From contig JAUCDD010000032.1 in the NCBI GenBank assembly GCA_034675505.1, forward strand, positions 1-64,000: 64,000 nt of DNA. The letters are read 5' to 3'. Below, piece by piece: positions 44,373-52,951 of the stretch (the first letter of the stretch is position 1; each line of letters begins with the position of its first letter). The DNA is from Melaminivora sp034675505. Its GTDB lineage: Bacteria > Pseudomonadota > Gammaproteobacteria > Burkholderiales > Burkholderiaceae_C. A program made the position numbers and the translations under genes. The notes beneath the pieces were generated by a model. It ran no database searches, was not told where the DNA came from, and saw only the letters and a list, made by a program, of their open reading frames with translations.

Positions 44373-44663
44373 ATGCAGCAGCACGGCATCCACATCCTGG
44401 AGGAAGGCTATCGGGGGTTCCTGATCCGCATCCCGGTGCCCGAGCGCGAGGGGTGCATGGTGTCCCGCCCGGTGGAGGCCAGCGTCAGCGCCGTCACCGA
44501 CCATGCTGCCGCCCACCTGGCGCTGGTGCGCTGGCAGGCGGTCGAGCAATCCGAGGGCGACCTGCACACCCTCGCCCACATCAAGCACGCCATAGACGTC
44601 GCCCTGGAGGGCACGGAGCACCGCACGCCGCTGCCGGGGGTGTTTGAGCCCAATTTGGGTTGA
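44373..44663 (+). CDS. Small hypothetical protein, 96 aa
   Basis: Not recognised. It begins 2 nt after the previous gene (MQQHGIHILEEGYRGFLIRI). Soluble and mildly acidic; a beta-rich N-terminal half and a helical C-terminal half are suggested by hydrophobic spacing. Co-transcribed with the 86-residue gene. No Cys motif for metal binding is seen. Confidence 0.62.
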   Translation: MQQHGIHILEEGYRGFLIRIPVPEREGCMVSRPVEASVSAVTDHAAAHLALVRWQAVEQSEGDLHTLAHIKHAIDVALEGTEHRTPLPGVFEPNLG

Positions 44664-44747
44664 AACAGGGGCATGCCGGCGCGTACAAACGAGAGTTTGC
44701 TATAAAAAATATAGTAAACGCCGGGCCGCAATTACAATGCCGGCCGC

Positions 44748-45701
44748 ATGCACAACTCCCACGACCCGCGTGTCCTGCCTATGGGCGAGGGCGTCAATCC
44801 CAGCTGCGTCGTGCTGCCCTCCAGCGGCGGCGGATTGCTGCTGGACTTCCTGGTCCAGCGCCTGCCCGCAGTTTCACGCGCCAGCTGGCTGCGCCGGATG
44901 GAGGCAGGCGACGTGGTGGACGAGCATGGGGTGGCGGCCCACGGCGGCACGCCCCTGCGCCCCGGCCTGCGCTACTACTACTACCGCGAGCTCGACAGCG
45001 AGGCGCCGCTGCCGTTCCATGAGGCCGTGCTCTACCAGGACGAGCACATCCTGGTGGCGGACAAGCCGCATTTCATGCCCGTGGTGCCCAGCGGCCCCTT
45101 TTTGCAGGAAACCCTGCTGGTGCGCCTGAAGCGCCGGCTGGAGCTGCGCGAGCTCTCCCCGGTACACCGCATCGATGCCGGCACCGCCGGCCTGGTGCTG
45201 CTGTCGCTGCAGCGCCAGACGCGCGGGGCCTACCAGGCGCTGTTTCGTGAGCGCCAGGTGCGCAAGGTGTACGAGGCCATCGCCCCCTGGCGCGCCGACT
45301 TGGCGCTGCCCCGCGTACAGCACAGCCGGCTGGAGGAAAGCGGGCACTTTTTCCGCATGCAGGAAGTGGACGGCCCGGCCAATGCCGCCACCGCCATCGA
45401 TGTGATCGAGCATGCCGGCGCGCTGGCGCGCTACCGGCTGGAGCCCGTCACCGGGCGGCGCCACCAGCTGCGCGTGCAAATGGCCGCGCTCGGGCTCCCG
45501 CTGGTCGGGGACACGCTCTACCCGCAGGTGCGCGACGCCCTGCCGGGCGACTATTCCAACCCGCTGCAGCTGCTGGCCCGCGAGCTGGCCTTCCTCGATC
45601 CCGTCACCGGCCAGCACCGCCGGTTCGAAAGCCGGCTCCGGCTGCGCTCGCTCCGGTCGCTGTGCGGCGCGGACGATGCAGGGCACGGGCCGGAGGGATG
45701 A
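44748..45701 (+). CDS. RluA-family RNA pseudouridine synthase
   Basis: 317 residues. The catalytic aspartate is in VHRIDAGTAGLVLLS (HRID in place of the usual HRLD; the Asp is kept). EPVTGRRHQLRVQMAALGLP is the conserved second motif. The N-terminal ~90 residues carry an S4-like region of the RluA group that modifies 23S rRNA or tRNA (RluA/TruC-like). Intact, unlike the broken relative at 2.5-3.3 kb. An A/T-rich IR (TTGCTATAAAAAATATAGTA) precedes it. Confidence 0.87.
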   Translation: MHNSHDPRVLPMGEGVNPSCVVLPSSGGGLLLDFLVQRLPAVSRASWLRRMEAGDVVDEHGVAAHGGTPLRPGLRYYYYRELDSEAPLPFHEAVLYQDEHILVADKPHFMPVVPSGPFLQETLLVRLKRRLELRELSPVHRIDAGTAGLVLLSLQRQTRGAYQALFRERQVRKVYEAIAPWRADLALPRVQHSRLEESGHFFRMQEVDGPANAATAIDVIEHAGALARYRLEPVTGRRHQLRVQMAALGLPLVGDTLYPQVRDALPGDYSNPLQLLARELAFLDPVTGQHRRFESRLRLRSLRSLCGADDAGHGPEG

Positions 45702-45723
45702 AAAAAGGCGCCAGAAGGCGCCT
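45701..45723 (-). terminator. Intrinsic terminator of the DUF2135-like gene
   Basis: Stem AGGCGCC/GGCGCCT (45706-45712 with 45717-45723) with a six-T tail on the minus strand, 44 nt after the stop. On the plus strand it lies at the end of the pseudouridine synthase gene but lacks a T-tract there. Confidence 0.82.
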
Positions 45724-45767
45724 GGGAGGAGGGGCAGCGCGGCAGGCGGGCTGCCGCGCGGCTAGCC

Positions 45768-46910
45768 TCAGGGCTTGCTCAGGCCTCGCAGCAGTTGCAT
45801 GTTCTCGGCACTGCCAAACTGGGGCGCTGCCAGCTCGGTAGCATCGCCCGAGCGCACCGACCCCGAGCTGATGTTGTTCATGACCGAGTTGACCGGGGCG
45901 ATGCTGGTGGCGCCGTTGCTGTTCACGGTGATTTCAAACACCGTCCACACGTCGCCCGAACCGAGATAGTTCGCCGGCGGCGGCGTGAAGCGGTATTGCT
46001 GGCCACCGGCAAATTCCAGGCGCACCGAAGTGCCGGACGTGCCCATGTTGGTGCTGCCCGCGTAGTGGTGCACCGAGTAGCGGTACACGCCGGGGCGCAG
46101 CGCTCCCGTGCTGCCGGTGCTCGGGCAGGTGACGGTCTCGGGGCCGTAGGAGGTGACGTCGTCCACGTCCAGGCCGCAGATGCCTCCTGCCTGCTTGCTG
46201 GAGTAGTACACGTGCCAGCGCGGATCGGCTGGCGTGGCGCCGGGGCCGGTCATGTGCGAATCGAGGTCGGACGGGTTCTGGCCCCAGGTCAGGATCACCC
46301 GGAACTGCCCCGTTCCCAGGCCGCCCGAGGTGGGGCTGGAAGGCGACAGCGCGATGGCGACGTTGGCAGGGGTCGAGCACGACAGCGCGATGGGCTGGGT
46401 CGCGGGCACGTACGAGCCCACCACGGCGCTGATCGAGTACAGGCTGGAGGGCATGTGGGTGAAGGTGACCTGGCCCTGCGCGTTGGTCTGCAAGGTCTGG
46501 TTGCCCAGGGTCACGGAGGCATTGGCCAGCGGGGCGGCGGCGCCGCGCACGGCGTCAAAGACGGTCACGTTGGCCGTCGCGCACAGCTGCGCGCCCTCGC
46601 CGCCGGTTTGCGTCAGGCCCACCGGCACCAGGTGCAGGGTGGCTGGGTCAAAGCGGAAAATGAGGTTGTAGGCGGTCTCCACCGTCGTGGTCGAGCCGGG
46701 CTGGAACGGGTTGGGAACGGGCACCAGCAGCCGCACGTTTTCCATCAGCACGTCTGATTGCGAAATGCCAGAGCCGCGCACGGACGAAAAATCGACGACA
46801 GGCGCAGTGGACCCTGTGGCCTGGGCCTGTGCCGCGCCCCCGCAGAGCAGCGCTGCCGTCGCGAGCGCCAGCGGCCGCAGGGCATGAAAACCGGAAATGA
46901 CTGTGCGCAT
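45768..46910 (-). CDS. Secreted protein with YfaP/DUF2135-like domain
   Basis: 380 residues with a signal peptide (cleavage near AQA, residues 28-31). After a unique N-terminal part (about 35-100) comes a carboxypeptidase-regulatory/Ig-like beta fold (about 105-185; SVTLGNQTLQTNAQGQVTFT). Then a domain resembling DUF2135/YfaP (about 200-320): FRVILTWGQNPSDLDSHMTG, then WHVYYSSKQAGGICGLDVDD, VTSYGPETVT, YRYSVHHYAGS. Such domains occur in surface or periplasmic proteins of unclear role. Not co-directional with an obvious partner. Confidence 0.8.
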   Translation of the reverse strand: MRTVISGFHALRPLALATAALLCGGAAQAQATGSTAPVVDFSSVRGSGISQSDVLMENVRLLVPVPNPFQPGSTTTVETAYNLIFRFDPATLHLVPVGLTQTGGEGAQLCATANVTVFDAVRGAAAPLANASVTLGNQTLQTNAQGQVTFTHMPSSLYSISAVVGSYVPATQPIALSCSTPANVAIALSPSSPTSGGLGTGQFRVILTWGQNPSDLDSHMTGPGATPADPRWHVYYSSKQAGGICGLDVDDVTSYGPETVTCPSTGSTGALRPGVYRYSVHHYAGSTNMGTSGTSVRLEFAGGQQYRFTPPPANYLGSGDVWTVFEITVNSNGATSIAPVNSVMNNISSGSVRSGDATELAAPQFGSAENMQLLRGLSKP

Positions 46911-47193
46911 GAACGCCTCCTGATGGCTCTATGAGCCCGTTTTGACATTGGCCTTGAGGAAGCGCTGCGACAGAGCATGCCCTCCCTCCCTCTTCGAGCT
47001 CCGGCAATCCGCCGGGCGCTGCAATCAGGACCTGACGCCAGCCACGGCCTGCCACGCATCAGCCGTGAATTGGAATCTGACCCTCATTACTCTCCGATTC
47101 CACCGTCATTGCGGGGAATTTCGGCGCATCTTGCGATAAATATTCTTTTCGGGCAACTCCTGGCGCGAGCGGCGACCGGGCGCTGCCAGGGGC

Positions 47194-48036
47194 TCAGGCC
47201 GCAACTTCCGCGCCGGCCTTCTTCGGACGCGCCGCAGTTTGCAGGTTCAGCAAGGCCGCCTCGATGGCAGCGGCCGTGGTGGTGGGCTGCTCCATGGGAA
47301 AGAGATGGCTGCCGTCCAGCATCATGGTGCGCCCGCGGGTGATGCGTTCGGTCAGCGCCATGCCTACCTGGCGCATCTCGACCGAGCTGCGCCCGCCGAT
47401 GAAGGCGGCCGGGCAGCGCAGCGGCTGGCGGCGCAGCAAGCCGTCGAGGTTGTGCGGCAGGGTGTTGTAGATTTTGGTTTCCACCTCGCGCTCGAAGGCC
47501 AGCACGCGCTTGCCGCCCTGGTCCTGCAGGCCATGCTGGATGTAGTCCTGCAGCACCTGCGGATCCCAGCGGGCGAAGATTTTCTTGCGCCGGAAGTGTT
47601 CCAGCGCCTCTTCGTTGTCGGCCCAGCTGTTGCGCCGGGCCCGGCTGACGCGCGCGGGCGACAGCGATTCGATGACCTGCGCGCTCTTGGCCACGCCCAC
47701 GGCGCCGGCGCGCCAGCCGCCCACCAGGGGCGAGTCGATCAGCAGCACCCCGCGCGCCAGCTCAGGGTGGCGCGCGGCCGCCATGACGCTGAGGAACCCG
47801 CCCAGGGAATGGCCCACCAGGAAGGCCTGCTCGCCGGTGCGCTGCTGCTGCTGGGCTGCGTGGTCGGCCAGTTGCTGGACCAGGTGCGGCCAGTTGTTGG
47901 TCACCGGGTAGCGCGGGTCGTGCCCGAAACGCTCCACGCCGCTGACGGTGAAGCCGCGTGCCCGCAGCTGCTCGAACAAGACCCCGTAGGTGCCTATGGG
48001 AAAGCTGTTGGCGTGGGAAAAGACGATGGTTGCCAT
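47194..48036 (-). CDS. Alpha/beta hydrolase
   Basis: 280 residues of the alpha/beta-hydrolase fold. The nucleophile elbow is GHSLGG (about residues 75-80), and the catalytic His is probably in DGSHLFPMEQP near the C-terminus. The start at 48036 (MATIVFSHANSFPIGTYGVL) is fixed by the HGN-like oxyanion region SHANSFP. No lid or signal peptide. Esterase, lipase or haloperoxidase-like activity cannot be separated from sequence. Divergent from the glycosyltransferase cluster. Confidence 0.85.
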   Translation of the reverse strand: MATIVFSHANSFPIGTYGVLFEQLRARGFTVSGVERFGHDPRYPVTNNWPHLVQQLADHAAQQQQRTGEQAFLVGHSLGGFLSVMAAARHPELARGVLLIDSPLVGGWRAGAVGVAKSAQVIESLSPARVSRARRNSWADNEEALEHFRRKKIFARWDPQVLQDYIQHGLQDQGGKRVLAFEREVETKIYNTLPHNLDGLLRRQPLRCPAAFIGGRSSVEMRQVGMALTERITRGRTMMLDGSHLFPMEQPTTTAAAIEAALLNLQTAARPKKAGAEVAA

Positions 48037-48183
48037 GAGGCTGGACTGGAGAGCGAAGGAATTGGGGAGCCGCGGCGCTGGCCTGCAGGCCTGGCGCGGG
48101 GGGCCAGTGTAGTGCCGGCCCATGGCGAACCTGGGGCACGCGACGTGCGTGGCGGCGGGCCCAGTTTTGGGACAATCCAGCCG

Positions 48184-49209
48184 ATGAATGCCTCCGATCG
48201 CCTGCACACCGAATACGCCCCCGCTGCGCCGCCAGCCGCGCTGCCCAGGCCGGCGCTGCGCCTGAGCTGCGTGGTGCCTGCCTACAACGAGGAGGCCAAC
48301 CTGGAGCCTTTCGTGCGGGCGCTGGCGCAGGCGGCGGGTGCGCTGGCGGCGCAATTCGAGATCCTCATCGTCAACGATGGCAGCCGCGACGCCACCCACG
48401 ACGTGGCGCTGCGCTTGGTGGGTGAGCTGCCGGTGCGCTACCTGGCGCTGTCGCGCAACTTCGGCAAGGAGGCCGCCCTGACGGCCGGCATAGCGCATGC
48501 GCGCGGCAATGCGGTGCTGTTGATCGACGCGGATTTCCAGCACCCCCTGTCCATGCTGCCGGAAATGCACGAGCTGTGGCAGCTAGGCTACGACATGGTG
48601 TATGGCGTGATCACCGACCGCACTGCGGAAAGCGGCGCCAAGCGCGTGGGCACCGACCTGTTCTACCGCCTGCTCAACAGTGGCAACCGCGTCAAGGTGC
48701 CGCCCCATGCCGGCGACTTTCGCTGGATGGACCGGCGCGTGGTCGATGCCCTGAAGACCCTGCCCGAGCATCACCGCTTCATGAAGGGCCTGTATGCCTG
48801 GGTCGGCTTCAAGACTGCGGCGCTGCCCTTCGTGCCGCAGGATCGGGCCGCAGGGCAGTCCAGCTTCAACCTGCGCCGCCTGGGCTCGCTGGCGCTGCTG
48901 GGGCTGACGTCGTTCACCACCATACCGCTGCGCATCTGGAGCGTCATCGGCAGCGCGGTGGCCCTGGCAGCGTTGTGCTATGGCGCCTGGGTCACCGTGG
49001 AGACGCTGCTGTTTGGCAACGACCTGGCCGGCTGGCCGACGCTGGCCGTCGGGATCATGCTGTTTTCCGGCGTGCAGCTGATGTCCATCGGCGTGCTGGG
49101 CGAGTACATCGGGCGCATCTATGACGAGGTCAAGCGCCGGCCCAGCTATGTGCTGGCGCGCGACGAAGACCACAGTCCGCTGCGCGGCGACGAGGGCGGC
49201 CGCCCATGA
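48184..49209 (+). CDS. GtrB-like glycosyltransferase family 2
   Basis: 341 residues. A GT2 catalytic domain (about 27-235): VVPAYNEEANLEPFV, IVNDGSRDATHD, the nucleotide/metal motif LIDADFQHP, and the QDRAAGQSSFNLRRL segment. Two C-terminal membrane helices follow (about 245-270 and 285-310). Such proteins attach a sugar to undecaprenyl phosphate on the cytoplasmic face. The next gene is a GtrA flippase, overlapping by 4 nt (ATGA), the normal partner. The acceptor glycan is unknown. Confidence 0.9.
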   Translation: MNASDRLHTEYAPAAPPAALPRPALRLSCVVPAYNEEANLEPFVRALAQAAGALAAQFEILIVNDGSRDATHDVALRLVGELPVRYLALSRNFGKEAALTAGIAHARGNAVLLIDADFQHPLSMLPEMHELWQLGYDMVYGVITDRTAESGAKRVGTDLFYRLLNSGNRVKVPPHAGDFRWMDRRVVDALKTLPEHHRFMKGLYAWVGFKTAALPFVPQDRAAGQSSFNLRRLGSLALLGLTSFTTIPLRIWSVIGSAVALAALCYGAWVTVETLLFGNDLAGWPTLAVGIMLFSGVQLMSIGVLGEYIGRIYDEVKRRPSYVLARDEDHSPLRGDEGGRP

Positions 49210-49628
49210 CGCTGCTCGCGCGCGCATTGCAGGCGCTGCGGCGCCTGCCCCAGGTGCTGCAGTTCGTCATGGTGGGGGGTGCCGCCGCCAGCACCCACCT
49301 GGCAACGGTGGCGCTGTGGGTGGCGCTGGCCGGGGTGCCTCCGCTGCTGGCCAACGTGCTGGCGTTTTTTACCTCCTTCGGAGTCAGCTATTGCGGCCAT
49401 GCCTGGCTGACGTTCGCGGCCGCCGGTGCGCGCGGCTGGCGCGCTGCAGGGCGCTACTTCCTGGTGGCCAGCGTGTCCTTTGCTGCCAATGAGGTGCTGT
49501 ATGCGCTGGCACTGCGCTGGCTGCCCTGGCACTACCTGGCCAGCCTGCTGGCGGTCTTGCTGGTGGTGGCGGTGGGCACCTTCCTGTTCAGCAAGTTCTG
49601 GGCGTTTCGCGCGCCGGCGCACGCATGA
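49206..49628 (+). CDS. GtrA-family lipid-linked sugar flippase
   Basis: 140 residues with four membrane helices. The first, after LPQVLQFVMVGGAAASTHLA, is the GtrA signature; the FGVSYCGHAWLTFA segment and FLFSKFWAFR end also fit. It would flip undecaprenyl-phosphate sugar made by the GtrB-like enzyme. It overlaps both neighbours by 4 nt (ATGA). Confidence 0.9.
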   Translation: MTLLARALQALRRLPQVLQFVMVGGAAASTHLATVALWVALAGVPPLLANVLAFFTSFGVSYCGHAWLTFAAAGARGWRAAGRYFLVASVSFAANEVLYALALRWLPWHYLASLLAVLLVVAVGTFLFSKFWAFRAPAHA

Positions 49629-50491
49629 CGGGCAAGGCCTGCCCCGCCGCGCTGCATGCCAGGGGCCTGGTGCTGTGCGCGGATGACTACGCCCTGCACC
49701 CGCTGGTCGATGCTGCCGTGCAGCAGCTGGCCCGGGCAGGGCGGCTTTCGGCGACCAGCTGCATGACCACCGCGCCCGGCTGGCCGGCGGCAGCGCCAGC
49801 GCTGCGCGAGCTGCGCCCAGGCCTGTCGCTGGGGCTGCACTTCAACCTGACCGAAGGCCACGCGGGCGCAACAGCCGCGCGCAGCCTGGGCCAGACGCTG
49901 CGCGCGGCCTACCTGGGGACGCTGCCGCGCGAGGAATTGCAGCGGGCCTGGCGCGTGCAGCTGGACGCCTTCGAACAGGCCCTGGGCACGCCGCCCGACT
50001 TCATCGATGGGCACCAGCATGTGCACCAGCTGCCCGGGGTGCGCCAGGCGCTGCTGCGCGAGCTGCAATCGCGCTATGCCGGGCGCGAGCTGCCCTGGGT
50101 CCGCTCCACCGTCCCGTCAGGCCAGCTGTGGCGGGCGCCCAAGGCGGCGGTGATCGCGCTGCTGGGCGGCTGGACGGCAACGCGGCGGCTGCGCCGCGCC
50201 GGCATTGCGCTGAACCAGGGTTTTGGCGGCGTCTATGGCTTCGATGCGCCTGACGCCGCCGCCTACCGCGCGCACATGCAGCACTGGCTGGCGCACATGT
50301 CCGCAGGGGGACTGCTGATGTGCCACCCGGCCAGCGCGGCCGTGCCGGGCGATGCGCTGGGCGGGCAGCGCGCCGTGGAGTTCGGCTACCTGGCCTCGCA
50401 GGACTTCCTGCACGACCTGGCCCGGGCCGGGCTGCGCGTGCACCAGGGCCCGCTGCGCCAGCGCCCCGCAGCAGGCCCTGCGGCGGGCTGA
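49625..50491 (+). CDS. ChbG/HpnK-family deacetylase
   Basis: 288 residues of the YdjC/ChbG/HpnK carbohydrate deacetylase fold. Metal ligands and active-site motifs are LCADDYALHPLVDAA (Asp-Asp), LGLHFNLTEGH, and DFIDGHQHVHQLPGV. The C-terminal part has MCHPASAAVPGDAL. Relatives remove acetyl groups from chito-oligosaccharides or act near hopanoid glycosylation genes. Here it is the third gene of a GtrB-GtrA trio, so an amino sugar on a lipid-linked glycan is a plausible substrate. It is convergent with maeB. Confidence 0.87.
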   Translation: MTGKACPAALHARGLVLCADDYALHPLVDAAVQQLARAGRLSATSCMTTAPGWPAAAPALRELRPGLSLGLHFNLTEGHAGATAARSLGQTLRAAYLGTLPREELQRAWRVQLDAFEQALGTPPDFIDGHQHVHQLPGVRQALLRELQSRYAGRELPWVRSTVPSGQLWRAPKAAVIALLGGWTATRRLRRAGIALNQGFGGVYGFDAPDAAAYRAHMQHWLAHMSAGGLLMCHPASAAVPGDALGGQRAVEFGYLASQDFLHDLARAGLRVHQGPLRQRPAAGPAAG

Positions 50492-50492
50492 A

Positions 50493-52802
50493 TCAGTCCG
50501 CGCGCCGCGCCGCTGCGCTGGCCACGGCCAGCGCCGTCATGTTCAGCACCCGGCGCATGGTGGCCGCAGGCGTGAGGATGTAGGCGGTGGCGGCCGTGCC
50601 CATCAGGATGGGGCCGACGGTGACGCCGCCGCTGGTGGTGGTTTTCAGCACGTTGTAGAGGATGTTGGCTGCGTCCAGGGTGGGACACACCAACACGTTG
50701 GCTGCGCCGGTGAGGGTCGAGTCCGGCAGGTAGCTGGCGCGGATGCGCGGCTCCAGGGCCGCGTCGCCGTGCAGCTCGCCGTCGCATTCGATGTCCGGGT
50801 GCTGGGCGACGAACAGGTCGCGCGCGGCGCGCATCTTGCGCGCCGAGGGGCGCCGCGATGAGCCGAAGCTGGAGTGCGACAGGAACGCCACCTTCGGGGG
50901 GATGCCGAAGCGCTGCACCTCCTGCACCGCCGCCCAGGCGATCTCGGCGAGCTGCTCGGCGCCGGGGTCTTCGTTGACGTAGGTGTCGGTGATGAACAGC
51001 GTGCCGCTGGTGGTGGTCATGACGGCGTTCAGCGCGGCGTACTGGCGCGCGCCTTCGGCGCGGCCCAGGATGGAGTCGATGCGCTCCAGGTGCGTCTCGT
51101 AGGTGCCGGCCAAGCCGCAGATCATGGCGTCGGCATCGCCCAGCTTGACCATCAGCGAGGCGATGATGGTGTTGGAGCGGCGCACCGCCGCCTTGGCCAC
51201 CTCGGGCGTGGCGCCGTTGCGTTTCATGAGCTGGTGGTACAGCTCCCAGTACTGGCGAAAGCGTGGGTCGTCCTCGGGGTTGACGATCTCCACGTCCACC
51301 CCCGGGCGCATGCGCAGCCCGGCCTTGTCGATGCGCGCCTGGATCACGGCCGGGCGGCCGACCAGGATGGGGCGCGCGATGTGGTCGTCGATGGCGACCT
51401 GCGCGGCGCGCAGCACGCGCTCGTCCTCGCCGTCGGCGTAGGCCACGCGCTTGTGCTCATCGGGCAGCGCCTTGGCGGCGTTGATCACCGGGCGCATCAG
51501 CATGCCGGTCTGGAACACGTAGCGCGACAGGTGCTCCTTGTAGGCCTCCATGTCCTCGATCGGGCGCGTGGCCACGCCGGACTCCTGTGCGGCCTGCGCC
51601 ACCGCCGGCGCGATCTTCATGATCAGGCGCGAGTCGAACGGCGTCGGGATGAGGTAGTCGGGGCCGAAGGCCAGCTCGGTGCCGGCGTACGCCGCAGCCA
51701 CCTCCTCGCTGACGTTCTCCTTGGCCAGGTGCGCAATCTGGCGCACGCAGGCTAGTTTCATGGCCTCGGTGATCTTGGTCGCGCCGCAATCGAGCGCGCC
51801 GCGGAAGATGTAGGGGAAGCACAGGACGTTGTTGACCTGGTTGGGATAGTCCGAGCGGCCCGTGGCGATGATGCAGTCCGGGCGCACGGCGCGGGCCAGC
51901 TCGGGGCGGATCTCGGGCTCGGGGTTGGCCAGCGCCAGGATGATGGGCCGGGCGGCCATGGTCTTGACCATCTCGGCCGTGAGCACGCCGGGCGCCGAGC
52001 AGCCCAGGAACACGTCGGCGCCGGCCACCACGTCGGCCAGCGTGCGCGCCGGCGTTTCCTGCGCGTAGCGCGCCTTGGACTCGTCCATGTGGCCCCGGCC
52101 CTGGTAGATCACGCCCTTGGAGTCCACCATGAAGACGTGCTCGCGCTTGACGCCCAGGCCGACCATCACGTCCACGCAGGCAATGGCCGCGGCACCCGCG
52201 CCGGAGACGGCAATCTTCACGGCGGCGATGTCCTTGCCCACCAGCTCCAGACCGTTGAGCAGCGCGGCGCTGGAGATGATGGCCGTGCCGTGCTGGTCGT
52301 CATGGAACACCGGGATGTTCATGCGCTTGGAGAGTTCGCGCTCGATGTAGAAGCACTCGGGCGCCTTGATGTCCTCCAGGTTGATGCCGCCTAAAGTGGG
52401 CTCCAGCGCCGCGATGATCTCGATCAGCTTGTCGGGGTCGCGCTCGGCCAGCTCGATGTCGAACACATCGACGCCGGCGAACTTCTTGAACAGGCAGCCC
52501 TTGCCCTCCATGACCGGCTTGCCGGCCAGCGGGCCGATGTCGCCCAGGCCCAGCACGGCCGTGCCGTTGGTGACCACGCCCACCAGGTTGCCGCGCGAGG
52601 TGTAGTCAAAGGCCTTGGAGGGGTCGGCCTGGATGTCCAGGCAGGGGTAGGCCACGCCCGGCGAGTAGGCCAGCGACAGGTCGCGTTGGTTGGACAGCGG
52701 CTTGGTGGGCGTGACGGAAATCTTGCCGCGCGTCATGTTGCGGTGGTATTCCAGGGCAGCTTCGCGCAGGGCCGCTTCAGCGGCTGACAGGTGCTGGGTC
52801 AT
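50493..52802 (-). CDS. maeB: NADP-dependent malic enzyme, MaeB type
   Basis: 769 residues. N-terminal malic enzyme (about 1-430): KPLSNQRDLSLAYSPGVAYP, NLEDIKAPECFYIE, and FHDDQHGTA. The dinucleotide-binding VSGAGAAAIACVDVMVGLGV follows. The C-terminal part is a phosphotransacetylase-like domain (about 430-765; ATSGTLFITDTYVNEDPGAE), which regulates but usually lacks activity. Converts malate to pyruvate with NADPH formation. The start at 52802 fits MTQHLSAAEAAL. Convergent with the ChbG-like gene, 1 nt apart. Confidence 0.95.
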   Translation of the reverse strand: MTQHLSAAEAALREAALEYHRNMTRGKISVTPTKPLSNQRDLSLAYSPGVAYPCLDIQADPSKAFDYTSRGNLVGVVTNGTAVLGLGDIGPLAGKPVMEGKGCLFKKFAGVDVFDIELAERDPDKLIEIIAALEPTLGGINLEDIKAPECFYIERELSKRMNIPVFHDDQHGTAIISSAALLNGLELVGKDIAAVKIAVSGAGAAAIACVDVMVGLGVKREHVFMVDSKGVIYQGRGHMDESKARYAQETPARTLADVVAGADVFLGCSAPGVLTAEMVKTMAARPIILALANPEPEIRPELARAVRPDCIIATGRSDYPNQVNNVLCFPYIFRGALDCGATKITEAMKLACVRQIAHLAKENVSEEVAAAYAGTELAFGPDYLIPTPFDSRLIMKIAPAVAQAAQESGVATRPIEDMEAYKEHLSRYVFQTGMLMRPVINAAKALPDEHKRVAYADGEDERVLRAAQVAIDDHIARPILVGRPAVIQARIDKAGLRMRPGVDVEIVNPEDDPRFRQYWELYHQLMKRNGATPEVAKAAVRRSNTIIASLMVKLGDADAMICGLAGTYETHLERIDSILGRAEGARQYAALNAVMTTTSGTLFITDTYVNEDPGAEQLAEIAWAAVQEVQRFGIPPKVAFLSHSSFGSSRRPSARKMRAARDLFVAQHPDIECDGELHGDAALEPRIRASYLPDSTLTGAANVLVCPTLDAANILYNVLKTTTSGGVTVGPILMGTAATAYILTPAATMRRVLNMTALAVASAAARRAD

Positions 52803-52893
52803 GGCAAAAATCTCGTGCGGGAACGTGAGAGGAAAAAAAATGGTCAGGCCAAGCTTACTGCGGCGCGCGGGCCGGCAGGCAGGCTGCGGGGGC

Positions 52894-52928
52894 AAAAAAA
52901 ACCCCGCCTGCCGGGGCGGCGGGCGGGG
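52894..52928 (-). terminator. Intrinsic terminator of the NCS2 permease gene
   Basis: On the minus strand CCCCGCC and GGCGGGG pair (52922-52928 with 52902-52908) and an eight-T run follows (52901-52894). Located 23 nt after the permease stop. Confidence 0.83.
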
Positions 52929-52951
52929 CGATGCTCGGGACAAGGACGCTG

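Noticed and set aside
44695..44722. TTTGCTATAAAAAATATAGTAAAC as another copy of the interspersed repeat
   Set aside because: Only the first inverted CTAT/ATAG part fits; the GGCGCCGGC and CGATTTG parts are missing, so it was not counted.
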